The position numbers were made by a program, and so were the translations under genes. Below, in pieces: positions 18,577-26,042 of a stretch of DNA of 55,312 nt (positions are counted from its first letter, which is position 1; each line of letters begins with the position of its first letter). The notes under the pieces are model-generated. The model was not told the origin of the DNA. It ran no database searches and saw only the letters and a list, made by a program, of their open reading frames with translations. This DNA is from CAZJLP01 sp964546955 (lineage in GTDB: Bacteria > Verrucomicrobiota > Verrucomicrobiia > Opitutales > Opitutaceae). The stretch lies in the NCBI GenBank assembly GCA_964546955.1, contig CAZJLP010000035.1:1-55312 (forward strand). Reading direction: 5' to 3'.

Positions 18577-18762
18577 TAAGGTAGGGCGGGGCCTCCCCCT
18601 CGAGAGGCTCGGGGCCTTGAGCGAAGTCGAAACGGCGGTCCCGCCTCGAAGCGGAGATCGACCGTCGATAGACGCGTTCTGACGCCACCCGTCACCGGGA
18701 ACGGGGCATTCTAGGCAACGTTTGTCTCACGCGACGGCGGATCCAGAGGTCCCGCCTACCTT
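18577..18762. repeat. REP-like element pair, inverted
   Basis: The stretch between glgB and the MarR gene holds AAGGTAGGGCGGGGCCTCC at 18578-18596 and, inverted, GAGGTCCCGCCTACCTT at 18746-18762, enclosing about 150 bp. The same core occurs at 28390-28418, 51263-51292 and, degenerate, at 28281-28311 and 32731-32760. The right copy lies where an upstream extension of the MarR frame would be, which argues that the MarR protein starts further right, at 18821. Confidence 0.75.
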
Positions 18763-18769
18763 CAAACGC

Positions 18770-18803
18770 TTGACAGAGAGCCACCACTTACTTGGAATTC
18801 CAA
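18770..18803 (+). promoter_or_regulatory. Promoter with palindromic operator before the MarR gene
   Basis: A perfect -35 hexamer TTGACA lies at 18770-18775. After a 17-bp spacer comes TGGAAT (18793-18798), four of six matches to TATAAT. The perfect 12-bp palindrome TTGGAATTCCAA (18792-18803) covers this -10. A palindrome over the -10 directly upstream of a MarR-family gene is the usual layout for autorepression, so I infer that the protein represses itself and the two lipid genes behind it. The transcript would start about 10 bp before the ATG at 18821, giving a very short leader. Confidence 0.6.
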
Positions 18804-18820
18804 CCATCGACTTTCCAACG

Positions 18821-19339
18821 ATGACGGCGCGCGATCTCAAAACATTGACCAACGCAATGGTGGCCGCGGGCAGCGTGTTGCTGCGGGAAGCAGGAAGGCT
18901 TTTTCGCGGATCCGGGGTGACGGCGGCCCATTTCAACGTGCTCAGTCTCCTCGCGGACGAAAAGAGGGGGCTGCGCCCCTCCGATCTTTCGGCGGCGCTG
19001 GTCGTCGACCCTTCGAGCACGACCTATGTCCTCGACCAAATGGAGAGCAGGAAATGGCTTCGCCGGGTCCGCGACCTCGGGGATCGCCGCGGCTACCGCG
19101 TCGTGGTCACTCCGCGGGGGCGGAAAATCTATCGGCAGGTTTCGGCGCTCTATGACGCAGCCCTCACGGAAATGGGTCGCACCTTGTCCGCCCAGCAGGC
19201 AAAAGCAGTGACCGAAATGATCAACCAGATCAGAGAAACGGCCCCGACTGCAGTGGAAACGATTCTGGCGGCGGCTAACCGCCCCAGCGCCGGTCGGAAG
19301 TCCGCCCTGCGTTCGAGGTCCGTCGCCCACCCATCATGA
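18821..19339 (+). CDS. MarR-family transcriptional regulator
   Basis: Winged-helix regulator, 172 residues from the ATG at 18821. The core shows FNVLSLLADEKRGLRPSDLSAAL (recognition helix region), VDPSSTTYVLDQMESRKWLRR and the wing DRRGYRVVVTPRGRKIY, all standard MarR features. Starting at 18821 leaves the promoter and palindrome at 18770-18803 upstream; an in-frame TTG at 18722 would translate a REP-like repeat and is unlikely. The stop overlaps the ATG of the transporter gene (ATGA at 19336-19339). Co-transcription with the LplT- and Aas-like genes suggests it senses a fatty acid, acyl-ACP or lysophospholipid; this is inference. Confidence 0.9.
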   Translation: MTARDLKTLTNAMVAAGSVLLREAGRLFRGSGVTAAHFNVLSLLADEKRGLRPSDLSAALVVDPSSTTYVLDQMESRKWLRRVRDLGDRRGYRVVVTPRGRKIYRQVSALYDAALTEMGRTLSAQQAKAVTEMINQIRETAPTAVETILAAANRPSAGRKSALRSRSVAHPS

Positions 19340-20610
19340 ATGCGAAACTCACGCGCGATTACCCGCTGTTGTTGGTCGGCCAGTTTCTCGGAGCTTTTGG
19401 AGATAATTTTCTCCTGAAAGCGATCGTCGCCCCCCTCACGTATCAGCAGACCGCAGGCAAGGTGACGGAGCAGTACGTCACAGCCCAAAATAGCCTCTTC
19501 GCCGCGGTGTTTTTTGTGCCCTTCATTCTTCTCGCCCCCTTGGCGGGCTTCGCCAACGACCGGATGCCCAAGACGACCTGGCTCTTCGGCGGCAACCTGC
19601 TGAAGCTGGTTGGCGCGGTCGTCGGCTTGATCGGAATCACGCTGCATGACGGCGATTTTTCCGGCAGCCGTCTGTGGCAGGTCGTGGGCTACGCCATCGT
19701 GGGAATAGGGGCTTGTATGTATTCGCCGGCGAAATACGGCATCCTGCCGGAAATCGTGCCCGCGGCCCGGTTGGTCAAGGCCAATGGGACGGTGGAGATG
19801 CTCACCCTCGTGGCTATTTTGAGCGGGATTTTCTGCGGGGGTCTGGTCTACGATCAGGTTCGCGCGGTGGAGCCTTGTTATTGGGCCACGATCGGCCTCT
19901 ATGGCGCCGCCCTTGTTTTCAACGCCTGCATGAAACGCACCCCGGCGAATCCACATGCGCGGTTCAAGCGCAATGTCAGCGAATTCGCCTCGACCCTCGC
20001 GTCGCTGATCGCCAGCCGACGCCTCGGCAGAATCCTTCTCGGTTGCGCGGTGTTCTGGTTCGCGGGCGCCATCCTCCGCAACAATATGCAAGGATGGGGG
20101 CTGCAGGTATTCGAACAGGCCGGGCTGGGCAAAGTGAGCAACGTGAAACTCAATCTGCTGATGGTGGCGCTGATCGTCGGAATCGTGGCTGGCAGCATGG
20201 TCGTCGGGTTCTTGCATAAGATCGGCGACCTGACTTGGGCGCGGCGTTATGGCTTTTTTATGGCGGGCGGCATTTTCCTTTTGGCATTTCCGGGAGGCGC
20301 TTGGGGGGTGCCGGTCGTGCTCGGATCATTGGTGATCACCGGCATTGCCGCCGGACTTCTGATCGTGCCCCTCAACGCCGCGCTGCAGGCCGAAAGCGAC
20401 CAGACCAAGCTGGGGAAAACCATCTCGATTCAGAACTTCGTCGATTACGTCGCGATGCTCGTGGGGACCGGATTTCTAGCGTTGCTCACGCACTTCAAAC
20501 TCATGCCCACCCATGCTTTCGCGGTGGTGTCGGTCACGCTGGTGATCATCGTGGTTGGCCTCAATCTGCGCGGCGGGCCGGCGCCGACCCCTGTTGCGGA
20601 CCGGAAATAA
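19336..20610 (+). CDS. lplT: LplT-like lysophospholipid transporter (MFS)
   Basis: 424 residues with about 12 hydrophobic segments. The N-terminal stretch DYPLLLVGQFLGAFGDNFLL and the segment GIGACMYSPAKYGILPEI are hallmarks of the LplT branch of the major facilitator superfamily. That branch flips lysophosphatidylethanolamine inward for re-acylation by Aas. The next gene encodes an Aas-like enzyme, which makes the assignment coherent. It overlaps the MarR gene by 4 bp and is followed 10 bp later by the Aas-like gene. In many bacteria LplT and Aas are fused or adjacent; here they are separate. Confidence 0.88.
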   Translation: MNAKLTRDYPLLLVGQFLGAFGDNFLLKAIVAPLTYQQTAGKVTEQYVTAQNSLFAAVFFVPFILLAPLAGFANDRMPKTTWLFGGNLLKLVGAVVGLIGITLHDGDFSGSRLWQVVGYAIVGIGACMYSPAKYGILPEIVPAARLVKANGTVEMLTLVAILSGIFCGGLVYDQVRAVEPCYWATIGLYGAALVFNACMKRTPANPHARFKRNVSEFASTLASLIASRRLGRILLGCAVFWFAGAILRNNMQGWGLQVFEQAGLGKVSNVKLNLLMVALIVGIVAGSMVVGFLHKIGDLTWARRYGFFMAGGIFLLAFPGGAWGVPVVLGSLVITGIAAGLLIVPLNAALQAESDQTKLGKTISIQNFVDYVAMLVGTGFLALLTHFKLMPTHAFAVVSVTLVIIVVGLNLRGGPAPTPVADRK

Positions 20611-20620
20611 ATCCGCTGTC

Positions 20621-22780
20621 ATGAAATTCTTCGCCCGGCTCCTGCTGAAACTGTTTTTCCGCTACCGCGCCTACAACGTCGGCGTGTTGAACCAACCGGG
20701 CCCCGTGCTGTTGATTCCCAACCATGTATCCTGGCTGGACTGGCTGTTTCTGTACGTGGTGCTCGACGAGGGATGGAAATTCGTGACCTCGAGCACCACC
20801 GCGCAAGCAAGTTGGTTCCACACAAAGGTGATGGTCAATCGGCGCACGTTCCCGGTCGATCCGGCTTCTCCCTACGCCGTGCGGGCCATGACCGAATTTC
20901 TGGAAAAGGGCGGGCGGCTTGTGCTCTTCGCGGAAGGACGAATCTCGCTCACCGGCGCCATCATGAAAATTTACGACGGCACCGGCTTTCTCGTGCACAA
21001 GACGCGGGCCAAGGTGATCACCTGCTATCTTCGCGGGGCATCCCGCGTGCGTTTTGTCCGGCACCAGGGCTGGACCAAATGGTTTCCGCGCGTGTCGGTT
21101 CATTTCAGCGATGTCTTGCAGGCGCCGACGATGAGTCAGTTCTCGCATACAGTGGCGCGTCAAAAGCTCACGGCATGGCTGCGCGACCAAGTCCTGCGCC
21201 AGCATTTCGAAGTCGAGATGGCCTTCGGCCAGCCGAACCTGCTGGCCGCCATCGTGGAAACGGCCGCGAACATACCGCACCAGATCGCGCTCGAAGACGT
21301 GACTTTCGCCAAGCTGAACTATCGGCGATTGATGACCGCGACGGCGGTGCTCGGGAATGCCTGGCGGCGACGCCTGAGCGGCCCCGTTGGCGAACAGGTC
21401 GGAGTACTCTTACCCAATGTCAACGGCACGCCCATCACGGTGCTGAGCCTTTGGTCGGCGGGCAAGGTCCCTGCCATCCTCAACTTCTCCACCGGCATGC
21501 AAACCATGCTGGCGTGCGCCCAGCTGGCCTCGTTGAAACACGTGGTGACATCGCGACTTTTCGCGGAAAAAACGAAAATGGACCTCAGTGCCTTGGAGGG
21601 CGCCGGGCTGACCCTCCACTATCTGGAAGATGTGCGCGCGGAGTTGGGTGTGGCCGACAAGCTGGTGCCGGCGCTTCGCCACCGCTTTTCAGTCGGCGCG
21701 GGCGTGGAGAATCACCGTTTCAAACCCGATGACACCGCCGTGATTCTGTTCACGAGCGGTTCCGAAGGCGTCCCGAAGGGAGTGCAACTCTCCCACGGCA
21801 ATCTGCTCGCAAACATTCGGCAGGTGACGGCGATCTTCGACCTCACGGATGCCGATCGCTTCTTCAATGCGATGCCGCTGTTCCACAGCTTCGGGCTGAC
21901 TGGCATTCTCATGCCGCTCGTGCGCGGCTGCTATACCTTCCTGTATCCCTCGCCGCTGCACTACCGGGTGGTGCCCGCGCTCATTTACGATCGGGCCTGC
22001 ACCGTGATGTTTGGGACCAACACGTTCCTCAACGGTTACGCGCGCAAGGCCCATGCGTACGATTTCAACTCCATTCGATATCTCGTGGCCGGCGCGGAAA
22101 AAGTGCAGGGAGCTACGATCGACTTGTGGGCTCGTCGTTTCGGCATCCGGATTTTGGAGGGATATGGAGCGACCGAATGCAGCCCGATCATCAGCCTAAA
22201 TAGCCGCATGGAACCGAACGTGGGCACCGCCGGGCGATTCCTTCCCGGCATCGACTACAAGCTGGAGCCGGTCGATGGGGTGGAAGAGGGCGGGAGACTT
22301 TTTGTGCGCGGGCCGAACGTGATGAAAGGCTACCTCAACGCCGACGCGAATGCACAGTTCCAGGCGCTGGACGGCTGGTACGACACCGGCGACATCGTCA
22401 GTCTCGACGCTGATGGCTTCGTGACCATCCGAGGACGCCTCAAACGGTTTGCCAAGGTCAGCGGAGAAATGGTCAGCCTGACCGCCGTGGAAGACGCTCT
22501 GGCGGGAGCGTTCCCTCAATACGGTCTCCGCTGCTACGTGGCGGTGGTCACCCGGCCCGACGAAGAAAAGGGCGAGGCACTGATCGCTGTCACCAACGAA
22601 CCGCGCCTCCAACTGGCGGATATTCGGGCGGCGGTGCGGGCGAAAGGCCTAAGCAACCTGTGCGCCCCGCGCGAGTTGAAGGTGGTGCGCGCGATTCCGA
22701 AATTGGGCACGGGCAAAATCAATCATCGCGAGTTGCAACGACTCATGCGGGAGGAGTCCGCCGAAATCGCGGCGTCATGA
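20621..22780 (+). CDS. aas: Bifunctional acyltransferase / acyl-ACP synthetase (Aas-like)
   Basis: 719 residues from ATG 20621. Residues 1-210 are a PlsC-type acyltransferase with NHVSWLDW (the HX4D catalytic motif) and FAEGRISLTG. The remainder is an AMP-binding acyl-activating domain with ILFTSGSEGVPKGVQLSHGN, the adenine-binding EGYGATECSP, YDTGDIVSLDADGF and the C-terminal lysine in GTGKINHREL. This is the Aas layout: activate a fatty acid on ACP and transfer it to the 2-position of lysophospholipid. It is last in the MarR-lplT-aas set. The longer open frame from 20555 overlaps lplT and is not used. Confidence 0.92.
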   Translation: MKFFARLLLKLFFRYRAYNVGVLNQPGPVLLIPNHVSWLDWLFLYVVLDEGWKFVTSSTTAQASWFHTKVMVNRRTFPVDPASPYAVRAMTEFLEKGGRLVLFAEGRISLTGAIMKIYDGTGFLVHKTRAKVITCYLRGASRVRFVRHQGWTKWFPRVSVHFSDVLQAPTMSQFSHTVARQKLTAWLRDQVLRQHFEVEMAFGQPNLLAAIVETAANIPHQIALEDVTFAKLNYRRLMTATAVLGNAWRRRLSGPVGEQVGVLLPNVNGTPITVLSLWSAGKVPAILNFSTGMQTMLACAQLASLKHVVTSRLFAEKTKMDLSALEGAGLTLHYLEDVRAELGVADKLVPALRHRFSVGAGVENHRFKPDDTAVILFTSGSEGVPKGVQLSHGNLLANIRQVTAIFDLTDADRFFNAMPLFHSFGLTGILMPLVRGCYTFLYPSPLHYRVVPALIYDRACTVMFGTNTFLNGYARKAHAYDFNSIRYLVAGAEKVQGATIDLWARRFGIRILEGYGATECSPIISLNSRMEPNVGTAGRFLPGIDYKLEPVDGVEEGGRLFVRGPNVMKGYLNADANAQFQALDGWYDTGDIVSLDADGFVTIRGRLKRFAKVSGEMVSLTAVEDALAGAFPQYGLRCYVAVVTRPDEEKGEALIAVTNEPRLQLADIRAAVRAKGLSNLCAPRELKVVRAIPKLGTGKINHRELQRLMREESAEIAAS

Positions 22781-23112
22781 TCCTGCCCGCGACGGAACCG
22801 TGCGTTCAATCCTCGCTCCGTCCGCGACTTCCGACTCAAGCGCTCAAAACGTGCGCCGATGAGGTAAGGGTCTACCCGCAAAACGCCGAGCTCCCCAGCA
22901 TGGTCTGCGCGAAAGATCGATGAAACTCAGCCCTCTCCGTATTCGGACCTCGCATCTCCTGTCGTTCCGATTAAGGTCGGGAAGCTGTGCGGGATTGGGT
23001 AACCATGGAGCGGCAGGAGGGACGACGCGCGCGAATGCCCTTGTCATCTCGCGACGACGCCCCTGCATTTCCAGCGCCCAGGTCATTCCGTCGACCTGAG
23101 CCGCTACCGCTC
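22781..23112. other. 332-bp gap, no supported gene
   Basis: Between the aas and O-antigen ligase-like genes. A short frame beginning ATG at 22920 encodes a basic, Arg/Ser-rich string without any recognisable feature, and another frame continues upstream of the ligase start. Neither looks coding. I see no clear terminator, tRNA or repeat here. Confidence 0.5.
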
Positions 23113-25008
23113 ATGCCACATCCTTCGGACCGCACGTCGGCAACGCTGGGAGATTGGACGACCGGCGTGCTGCTTTCGCTAAACCTCGTGTGGACGACAT
23201 TGTGCTTGGGTGGATACCTGCCGGGCACGATGGTGTGGACCTGGGTTCTGAATGTGGCGGCCCTGATCGTACAAATAGGTACCGCGGCCTGGAGTGGCCG
23301 GCGCTACCATCCCGCCGGGTGGATGCTGGTACCCTTCATCGTTTACGCGGCGGCGAACGCGATCTGGGTTTCACCCGTGCCCTGGCTTGCGTGGCGGGAT
23401 TGGCTCGGGTGGGCACATCTCTGCGTTACGTTTTGGGTCGCCGTCAATCTGCTGCCCCTGCCGGGACCGAGAAAACTGATTCTCGGGACGGTCCTAGGAC
23501 TGGGTGTCGTGGCGGTCATACTGGCCTCCTACCAGCGTTTCGTCGCGCCCGATTGGCTGATGCTGGGGCGGACTCAGGCCGACCAATTTATCGGCCGCGC
23601 CAGCGGCCCGTTCGGGATTCCGAATAGTTTGGCGGCCTTTCTTCTGCTGCTGATCCCGCCGATGCTCACGCTGACGTGGCAATCCGGAGCCTCGGCGATC
23701 CAGCGCATTGTCGGCGGTTATCTCGCCCTCGTTTTTCTTTTTGGCCTGGGGTTAACCATCAGCCGCGGGGCGTGGCTTTTTCTCGCGCTGGCCCTCACCA
23801 TGTGGCCGCTTTTCGTGCGCCGCCATAGTTGGCCGGTCCGGTTGACGCTTTCCGTCACGGCTTTCACGGCGCTGCTGATGATCGGGTTCATGGTTTATCA
23901 GAACGTCCCGCGGGTTCGGCAGCGCTTCGATACCATGGCCCGGCAACAGGGGGAGGTTTCGCGGCCGATTCTGTGGAACGGCGCCGTGCGGCTTTTTTCG
24001 ACTGCGCCGGTGGTGGGCACAGGCGCGGGCAGTTATAACGTCTTATTCGAGGAGCATCGGCCGCCGGGTTTCAAAGAGGAGCCGGAATGGGCGCATAACG
24101 ACTACTTGAATACCTTAAGCGACTTGGGAGCTGCTGGCTTCTTGCTGTTTTTCGGAGCGATCGGATGGATCGTGCGCCGTGCCGCTAAGCAGCCTGTCCG
24201 GCCTCTGTACGAGGAGCCACCCTGGGGTTGGGATGCCTCTTCCGTCACCTCGGGTCTCGTGGTGGGCCTGGTTGCGTTCGGCCTCGCGCTTGCGATCGAC
24301 TTTCATCTCAAAATTCCAGCGCTTGGCATGTTGGCTGTCGTGGTTGGAGCCGAGGGCCTCACGCGGCGCTGGCGCTGGACTGCGCCGGAGGCCGCACCGG
24401 GCGCCACGGGCCGCACCATAGCGCTCGTTCTCGCCAGTCTTGCGGTCATCTTCCTTCTGGCGGGACCGTTTCGCACCTTCCGAGCGGAAGCCGCGCGGTG
24501 GGAGGGGCGCAGCGCGATTGACCGGCTCGCCCTGGGTGCAGGGGAAACGCCGCCCGTTAAACAAAAAATCGTTTTTGAAGCGGCGAGCCGAATGTTTGCC
24601 GACGCGCTCGTTTTGGATTCACAAAATGCCCAGGCTTGGTCCGATCGCGCCTACGTGATCGCCCTTTCGACGCGTCTCGCCCCGCCCCCGACGGTCGAAG
24701 CCGGCAAGTTGGCGGAGGAAGCAAGTCGTGCGGCGCTGGCCGTGTCCACGGTCGTGCCTGAGTTCTGGATCCGTCTCGGAGTGGCCCTCGACCTTCAGGG
24801 TCGTCACACGGAAGGGGGCCAGGCTTTCGTTCGGGCGTTGAGACTCGCCCCAAACACCGCCTCCGTCTGGTATTATTATGCTTATCATCAGAGCCTTACG
24901 CCCACGGGTCGCCCCTTAGCCCATGCGGCTATTGAGACCTGTTTGCATCTTGACCCTTCTAATAGGTTGGCGCTAACCTTGCGGGAGAACTTAAGCCGCA
25001 CCCAATAG
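23113..25008 (+). CDS. O-antigen ligase-like membrane protein with TPR tail
   Basis: 631 residues from ATG 23113 (MPHPSDRTS). About ten hydrophobic segments span 20-440. The large periplasmic loop contains RPILWNGAVRLFSTAPVVGTGAGSY and WAHNDYLNTLSDLGAAGF, the WaaL/Wzy_C signature: an Arg-containing start and a histidine in the HNDYL motif. The C-terminal 150 residues are helical with TPR-like character (DSQNAQAWSDRAYVIALS, RLAPNTASVWYYYAYHQS). Such proteins ligate or polymerise surface polysaccharide. It is closely followed (24 bp) by a FecR-domain gene, so both may be one transcript. Ligase versus polymerase cannot be told from sequence. Confidence 0.8.
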   Translation: MPHPSDRTSATLGDWTTGVLLSLNLVWTTLCLGGYLPGTMVWTWVLNVAALIVQIGTAAWSGRRYHPAGWMLVPFIVYAAANAIWVSPVPWLAWRDWLGWAHLCVTFWVAVNLLPLPGPRKLILGTVLGLGVVAVILASYQRFVAPDWLMLGRTQADQFIGRASGPFGIPNSLAAFLLLLIPPMLTLTWQSGASAIQRIVGGYLALVFLFGLGLTISRGAWLFLALALTMWPLFVRRHSWPVRLTLSVTAFTALLMIGFMVYQNVPRVRQRFDTMARQQGEVSRPILWNGAVRLFSTAPVVGTGAGSYNVLFEEHRPPGFKEEPEWAHNDYLNTLSDLGAAGFLLFFGAIGWIVRRAAKQPVRPLYEEPPWGWDASSVTSGLVVGLVAFGLALAIDFHLKIPALGMLAVVVGAEGLTRRWRWTAPEAAPGATGRTIALVLASLAVIFLLAGPFRTFRAEAARWEGRSAIDRLALGAGETPPVKQKIVFEAASRMFADALVLDSQNAQAWSDRAYVIALSTRLAPPPTVEAGKLAEEASRAALAVSTVVPEFWIRLGVALDLQGRHTEGGQAFVRALRLAPNTASVWYYYAYHQSLTPTGRPLAHAAIETCLHLDPSNRLALTLRENLSRTQ

Positions 25009-25032
25009 GTACCGATACTACTCTTGAAACGG

Positions 25033-25962
25033 ATGTCCCGTACCCTTCTAGCACGCCGGTCATTCCTTGCCATTCTGCTCTTCTGGGCAGTGGCAGCGGC
25101 TTCCGCGCAACAAGCGGCCGCACCCCAGCAGCGACCCTTGGGAACCATTGTGGTGGCCTTGGTCGAAGGCGTAGCGTTTGTGAGCGACGCTCAGCAGACG
25201 CGCGTGCCCCTCGCAAAAGGATCGGTCATCACGCAGGACAAGCTCGTCACGACCGGCCACAGTTCACGCCTGGTCCTCGCGTTCTCCAACGGGACCACGC
25301 TGACTATTGGCGCTGACGCCGTTCTCTCGATCGACGAATTTCTTCAGGACCCGTTCGCCCAAGCGGTGAAGATCGGCCAGATGACGGCCGAGCCGAGCAA
25401 GTCCACGACCCGATTGAACCTGCGCAAAGGCGAGATCATTTCGAACGTGAAGACGTTGCAGAAGGACCAAGGCTCCACCTTCGAGATCCGCACGCCAGTC
25501 GGCGCCGCCGGCATCCGCGGCACGAGTTTCGGAATCCATTTTCGCTCCTCGGGAAGTCTGGCCTCGTACGCGCTGCGCATGGCGGAGGGTTTGATCCACC
25601 TCGACTTCGGCTCGCTCGCGGCGGCGGTCTACGTTCCTGGCCGCAAGCAAGTCGTTCTGAGGGGTATCGCCTTCGATCCCGCGACAAACACCGTGCTTTC
25701 GCTGCCGCCGGTGAATGTGGAAGACATACCCCCGGCGGAATTGGCCGATCTCAACGAATCTCTACAGGACCTTTTCGCGATCACGGAAGGCATCGGTTTC
25801 ACGCCGAATGCCGCGCTAAACCCGGCCGTGCTGAACCCAAATGCGACGGCGGCCGCCGTACAGACGGCCAATGCGTCGTCCCCCTCTTCCTTTACGGCGA
25901 ACGCCTCTCCGCCGCCGGTTAGTCCCCCGCCTGGAACTACTCCGGCCGCCGGAAAACGCTGA
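25033..25962 (+). CDS. Secreted FecR-domain protein
   Basis: 309 residues. A signal peptide (FLAILLFWAVAAASA) ends near residue 25. The body carries a FecR-type beta domain: LVTTGHSSRLVLAFSNGTTLTIGADAVLSI followed by FEIRTPVGAAGIRGTSF, the conserved heart of the family. The C-terminus is Pro/Ala/Ser-rich, low complexity. The protein lacks the N-terminal cytoplasmic and membrane parts of true FecR anti-sigma factors, so it is a periplasmic FecR-domain protein. It lies 80 bp upstream of a CHASE2-adenylate cyclase gene, and I infer that the periplasmic FecR domain could feed the CHASE2 sensor. I prefer ATG 25033 to the TTG at 25024. Confidence 0.85.
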   Translation: MSRTLLARRSFLAILLFWAVAAASAQQAAAPQQRPLGTIVVALVEGVAFVSDAQQTRVPLAKGSVITQDKLVTTGHSSRLVLAFSNGTTLTIGADAVLSIDEFLQDPFAQAVKIGQMTAEPSKSTTRLNLRKGEIISNVKTLQKDQGSTFEIRTPVGAAGIRGTSFGIHFRSSGSLASYALRMAEGLIHLDFGSLAAAVYVPGRKQVVLRGIAFDPATNTVLSLPPVNVEDIPPAELADLNESLQDLFAITEGIGFTPNAALNPAVLNPNATAAAVQTANASSPSSFTANASPPPVSPPPGTTPAAGKR

Positions 25963-26042
25963 CTCGGTCGCAGCTGACGGGTGACATCAAGCCACCCTCA
26001 TGATTCCAGACTGGCAGGGTAGTCAGACTCTCCCTACATAGT

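Noticed and set aside
18722..18820. Upstream extension of the MarR protein from TTG 18722
   Set aside because: It would translate a REP-like repeat and the promoter/palindrome; the family sequence begins at 18821.
22920..23099. Short plus-strand frame before the O-antigen ligase-like gene
   Set aside because: Arg/Ser-rich, with no domain, signal or recognisable ribosome site.
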